Shown in pieces: positions 61,919 through 64,000 of a stretch of DNA of 64,000 bases. Under the pieces are notes generated by a model. That model had not been told where the DNA came from. It was given only the letters and a program-made list of their open reading frames with translations, and did not search any database. The DNA is taken from the NCBI GenBank assembly GCA_051745085.1, contig JBNJDR010000002.1, positions 1-64,000 on the forward strand, written 5' to 3'. The stretch is from Halonatronomonas sp051745085 (GTDB lineage: Bacteria > Bacillota > Halanaerobiia > Halanaerobiales > Halarsenatibacteraceae). Both the position numbers and the translations under genes were made by a program. Position 1 is the stretch's first letter; each line of letters starts with the position of its first letter.

Positions 61919-63250
61919 TTGGGAATATTAACCTTCAAACAAGGAGTACATCCACCATATAATAAAAATAAGACAGCAAATAAAGAAATTATCAGTGCTA
62001 GTAGGCCGGAGGAAGTTATTATTCCGATTCAACAGCACATTGGTGCCCCCTTAAGGCCGGTAGTGGAACGAGGTGATCATGTTAAAAGAGGGCAGAAAAT
62101 TGCAGATACTGATGCATTTGTAGCTGCTCCAGTTCACGCTTCTGTTTCAGGCAAGGTGAAGGCTATTGAAAAAGTTGGAGATCCAGGTGGTGGCCGGGTC
62201 ACAGCTATTAGGATTCAATCTGATTCAAAAGACGAGACTGAGTTTATGTCTTCTTTAGGCGAAGATATTTCTGCAATTGAAGTAGATGATATTAAAGAAA
62301 GAATTCGGGAAGCTGGTATTTCCGGGATGGGTGGAGCTATGTTTCCTACTCATGTTAAATTAGCAATTCCTGAGGGGAAAGAAATAGAATATTTAATTTT
62401 AAATGGGGCAGAATGTGAACCTTATTTAACCATCGATCACAGGATGATGTTAGAAAGAAGTCAGGATGTAATTTTTGGCTTACGCTTGTTGATGAAAGCA
62501 ACCGGAGCCAAAAAAGGTTTGATTGGAATCGAAGATAATAAAGAAGATGCCATTAGAGTTATGAAAACAGCTGTAGCGGATGAAGAGGATATAGAAGTTA
62601 AAGTTACTGAAACTAAATATCCGCAGGGTGGGGAAAAGCTGTTAATCAAAGCTCTACTTGAAAGAGAAGTACCAGTTGGAGGGTTACCGCTGGATGTAGG
62701 GGTAGTTGTTAATAATATTTCTACAGCAGCCGCTGTAGCTGATGCAGTAATATTAGGTAAGCCTTTGATAGATCGTCCTTTGACGATTACAGGTTCCGGT
62801 ATTTTGACTGCTGAGAATATGACTGTAAGAATTGGTACTTCAGTAGAAGCAGTCATCGAAGAAGTTGGAGGCTTTAGCGGTGAACCTGGCAAGGTTATAT
62901 TAGGTGGCCCTATGATGGGTAAAGCCCAACCAACGCTGGATGTTCCCATCGTGAAAGGAACTTCGGGCATCTTAGTCCTGCAGAAAAGCGATGTTGAAAA
63001 ATATGCCCCTGTACCATGTATAAACTGTGCTCGCTGTGTCGATGTATGTCCTACCCGATTAGTACCAACAACCCTGGCTAAACTGGCTGATTTAGAGATG
63101 CTGGATCGGCTGGAAGAGATGCAGGTTATGAACTGTATAGAGTGCGGTTCATGTAGTTATATTTGCCCGGCACGTCGGCCTCTCGTCCATAATATCAGGG
63201 TGGGTAAAGCGGCTGTGTCGGCCAGAAAAAAGTCTGAACAAGGAGGTTAA
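61919..63250 (+). CDS. rnfC: Rnf complex subunit RnfC
   Basis: A 443-residue peripheral subunit of the ion-translocating ferredoxin:NAD+ oxidoreductase. It has an N-terminal barrel-sandwich/biotinyl-like domain (about residues 25-95), the flavin/NADH region (GISGMGGAMFPTHVKL, LNGAECEPYLTIDHRMM) and two [4Fe-4S] motifs: CINCARCVDVCP and CIECGSCSYICP. Being first in the operon agrees with rnfCDGEAB in clostridia. TTG start after AGAGGTGAT. With tungsten AORs producing reduced ferredoxin, Rnf would recover energy as an ion gradient (inference). Confidence 0.96.
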   Translation: MGILTFKQGVHPPYNKNKTANKEIISASRPEEVIIPIQQHIGAPLRPVVERGDHVKRGQKIADTDAFVAAPVHASVSGKVKAIEKVGDPGGGRVTAIRIQSDSKDETEFMSSLGEDISAIEVDDIKERIREAGISGMGGAMFPTHVKLAIPEGKEIEYLILNGAECEPYLTIDHRMMLERSQDVIFGLRLLMKATGAKKGLIGIEDNKEDAIRVMKTAVADEEDIEVKVTETKYPQGGEKLLIKALLEREVPVGGLPLDVGVVVNNISTAAAVADAVILGKPLIDRPLTITGSGILTAENMTVRIGTSVEAVIEEVGGFSGEPGKVILGGPMMGKAQPTLDVPIVKGTSGILVLQKSDVEKYAPVPCINCARCVDVCPTRLVPTTLAKLADLEMLDRLEEMQVMNCIECGSCSYICPARRPLVHNIRVGKAAVSARKKSEQGG

Positions 63251-63253
63251 TTA

Positions 63254-64000
63254 ATGCAAAGTCAGGAATTTATTGTATCTTCTACACCACATGTAAGAGA
63301 TAAAACATCTGTTGCAGAGATTATGTGGACGGTAGTCATGGCACTGCTGCCTGCATTATTAGCTGCTACATATATTTTTGGGTTGAGAGCACTTGCCGTA
63401 GCAGGTGTTAGTATAATAACTTGTTCTATAACAGAATATTTTTTTCAAAGATTTAGAAATAAACCGGTTACTTTAGCAGATGGCAGCTGCGTTTTAACAG
63501 GACTTTTACTTGCGATGACGCTTCCTCCCTCTGTGCCTTTATGGGTTGTTGCTGTAGGTGCTGTAGTAGCAATAGGTCTAGGAAAGCAGGTATTTGGTGG
63601 CCTTGGGCATAATCCTTTTAATCCGGCTCTGGTAGGGAGAGCTTTTATTACAGCTTCTTACCCGGTTTTAATGACAACCTGGACGTTGGACGGCCAGACT
63701 CAAGCGACGCCTCTCAATTTAATGAAGATGGAAGGGACCACTACAAGCTATTGGCAGCTTTTTACTGGCAATATCGCTGGTTCTTTAGGGGAAACATCAG
63801 CATTATTTCTTTTGATTGGAGCGGCTTACTTAATTTATAAAGGTTATATAAATTGGAGAATACCTGCCAGTATGATTTCCACTGTTTTTCTTTTAACCTG
63901 GGTATTCGGCCAGGATCCGGTTTTTCATCTTTTGGCTGGTAGTTTAATTTTAGGGGCGTTTTATATGGCTACTGATATGGTTACCAGTCCGATTACCAAG
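63254..64000 (+). CDS. rnfD: Rnf complex subunit RnfD (3' partial)
   Basis: Begins at ATG 63254, 4 nt after the rnfC stop, with AGGAGG upstream. The frame stays open to the window end (249 codons). It is a polytopic membrane protein with MQSQEFIVSSTPHVRDK at the start, DGSCVLTGLLLAMTLPP, GGLGHNPFNPALVGRAF and, near the edge, MATDMVTSPIT, where the FMN-binding threonine of RnfD is expected. The C-terminal part lies outside the window. Confidence 0.95.
   Translation, partial: MQSQEFIVSSTPHVRDKTSVAEIMWTVVMALLPALLAATYIFGLRALAVAGVSIITCSITEYFFQRFRNKPVTLADGSCVLTGLLLAMTLPPSVPLWVVAVGAVVAIGLGKQVFGGLGHNPFNPALVGRAFITASYPVLMTTWTLDGQTQATPLNLMKMEGTTTSYWQLFTGNIAGSLGETSALFLLIGAAYLIYKGYINWRIPASMISTVFLLTWVFGQDPVFHLLAGSLILGAFYMATDMVTSPITK

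Noticed and set aside
1..64000. tRNA genes, CRISPR arrays, insertion sequences or prophage
   Set aside because: I looked through the spacers and found no cloverleaf, repeat-spacer pattern, transposase or phage gene; spacers are short and explained by regulatory sites.

Overview
The window reads as one continuous chromosomal segment of a strictly anaerobic, low-to-moderate GC Firmicute-like bacterium, most probably a member of the Halanaerobiales or a close relative (inference). Pointers are the hrcA-grpE-dnaK-dnaJ-prmA-rsmE-mtaB order, SpoVS, a leucine T-box, a CIRCE operator, CcpN, tungsten-type aldehyde:ferredoxin oxidoreductases, Rnf genes, a Sec-containing SelD and frequent TTG starts. 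Nearly all genes lie on the + strand. I saw no rRNA or tRNA genes, CRISPR arrays, insertion sequences or prophage genes.

Region 1 (1-13.5 kb) is mostly housekeeping: the tail of a J-domain protein, a gamma-class carbonic anhydrase-like hexapeptide protein, a nadD-yqeK fusion, an LCP cell-wall ligase, rsfS, T-box-controlled leuS, an RseC-like protein and spoVS. The selenium trio yedF - selD - DUF3343 follows. SelD is read through an in-frame UGA (Sec) with a bacterial SECIS-like hairpin just downstream. Then come a uridine kinase-like gene, comEA, a core-only comEC, holA and the opposite-strand rpsT.

Region 2 (13.5-32.8 kb) holds lepA-hemW, then the CIRCE-controlled hrcA-grpE-dnaK-dnaJ heat-shock operon continuing into prmA-rsmE-mtaB. 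Next is a HIT - NfeD - flotillin (FloA) - small membrane protein operon. A gluconeogenesis operon (PEP synthase - CcpN-type repressor - GlpX) follows, and its promoter carries two matches to the CcpN operator 30 bp apart. An alpha/beta hydrolase gene closes the region at a strong hairpin.

Region 3 (32.8-36.5 kb, - strand) encodes an aldehyde dehydrogenase, an isoprenylcysteine-methyltransferase-like membrane protein and a CrtI-type desaturase/oxidase. Together these could oxidise and methylate a polyene end group.

Region 4 (36.6-48.8 kb) is a tungsten/molybdenum cofactor island. It has a SPASM radical-SAM AOR maturase that apparently lacks a canonical start codon, two AOR-MoaD pairs, a MobB-like protein, two different MoeA proteins (one with a C-terminal binding-protein domain), MoaA, a MoaC-MOSC fusion and a MogA/MoaB-type protein. 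Two Moco/Tuco-type riboswitch candidates control the two halves: one has a terminator, the other sits next to a ribosome binding site.

Region 5 (48.8-64 kb) carries a GH65 glycoside phosphorylase, an EamA transporter, Hsp33, transketolase, a membrane-attached serine hydrolase, a long FtsA-like ATPase with repeated C-terminal modules, a VOC protein, a DUF212 membrane protein, folC, a SPOR protein, and the start of an rnf operon (rnfC, partial rnfD).
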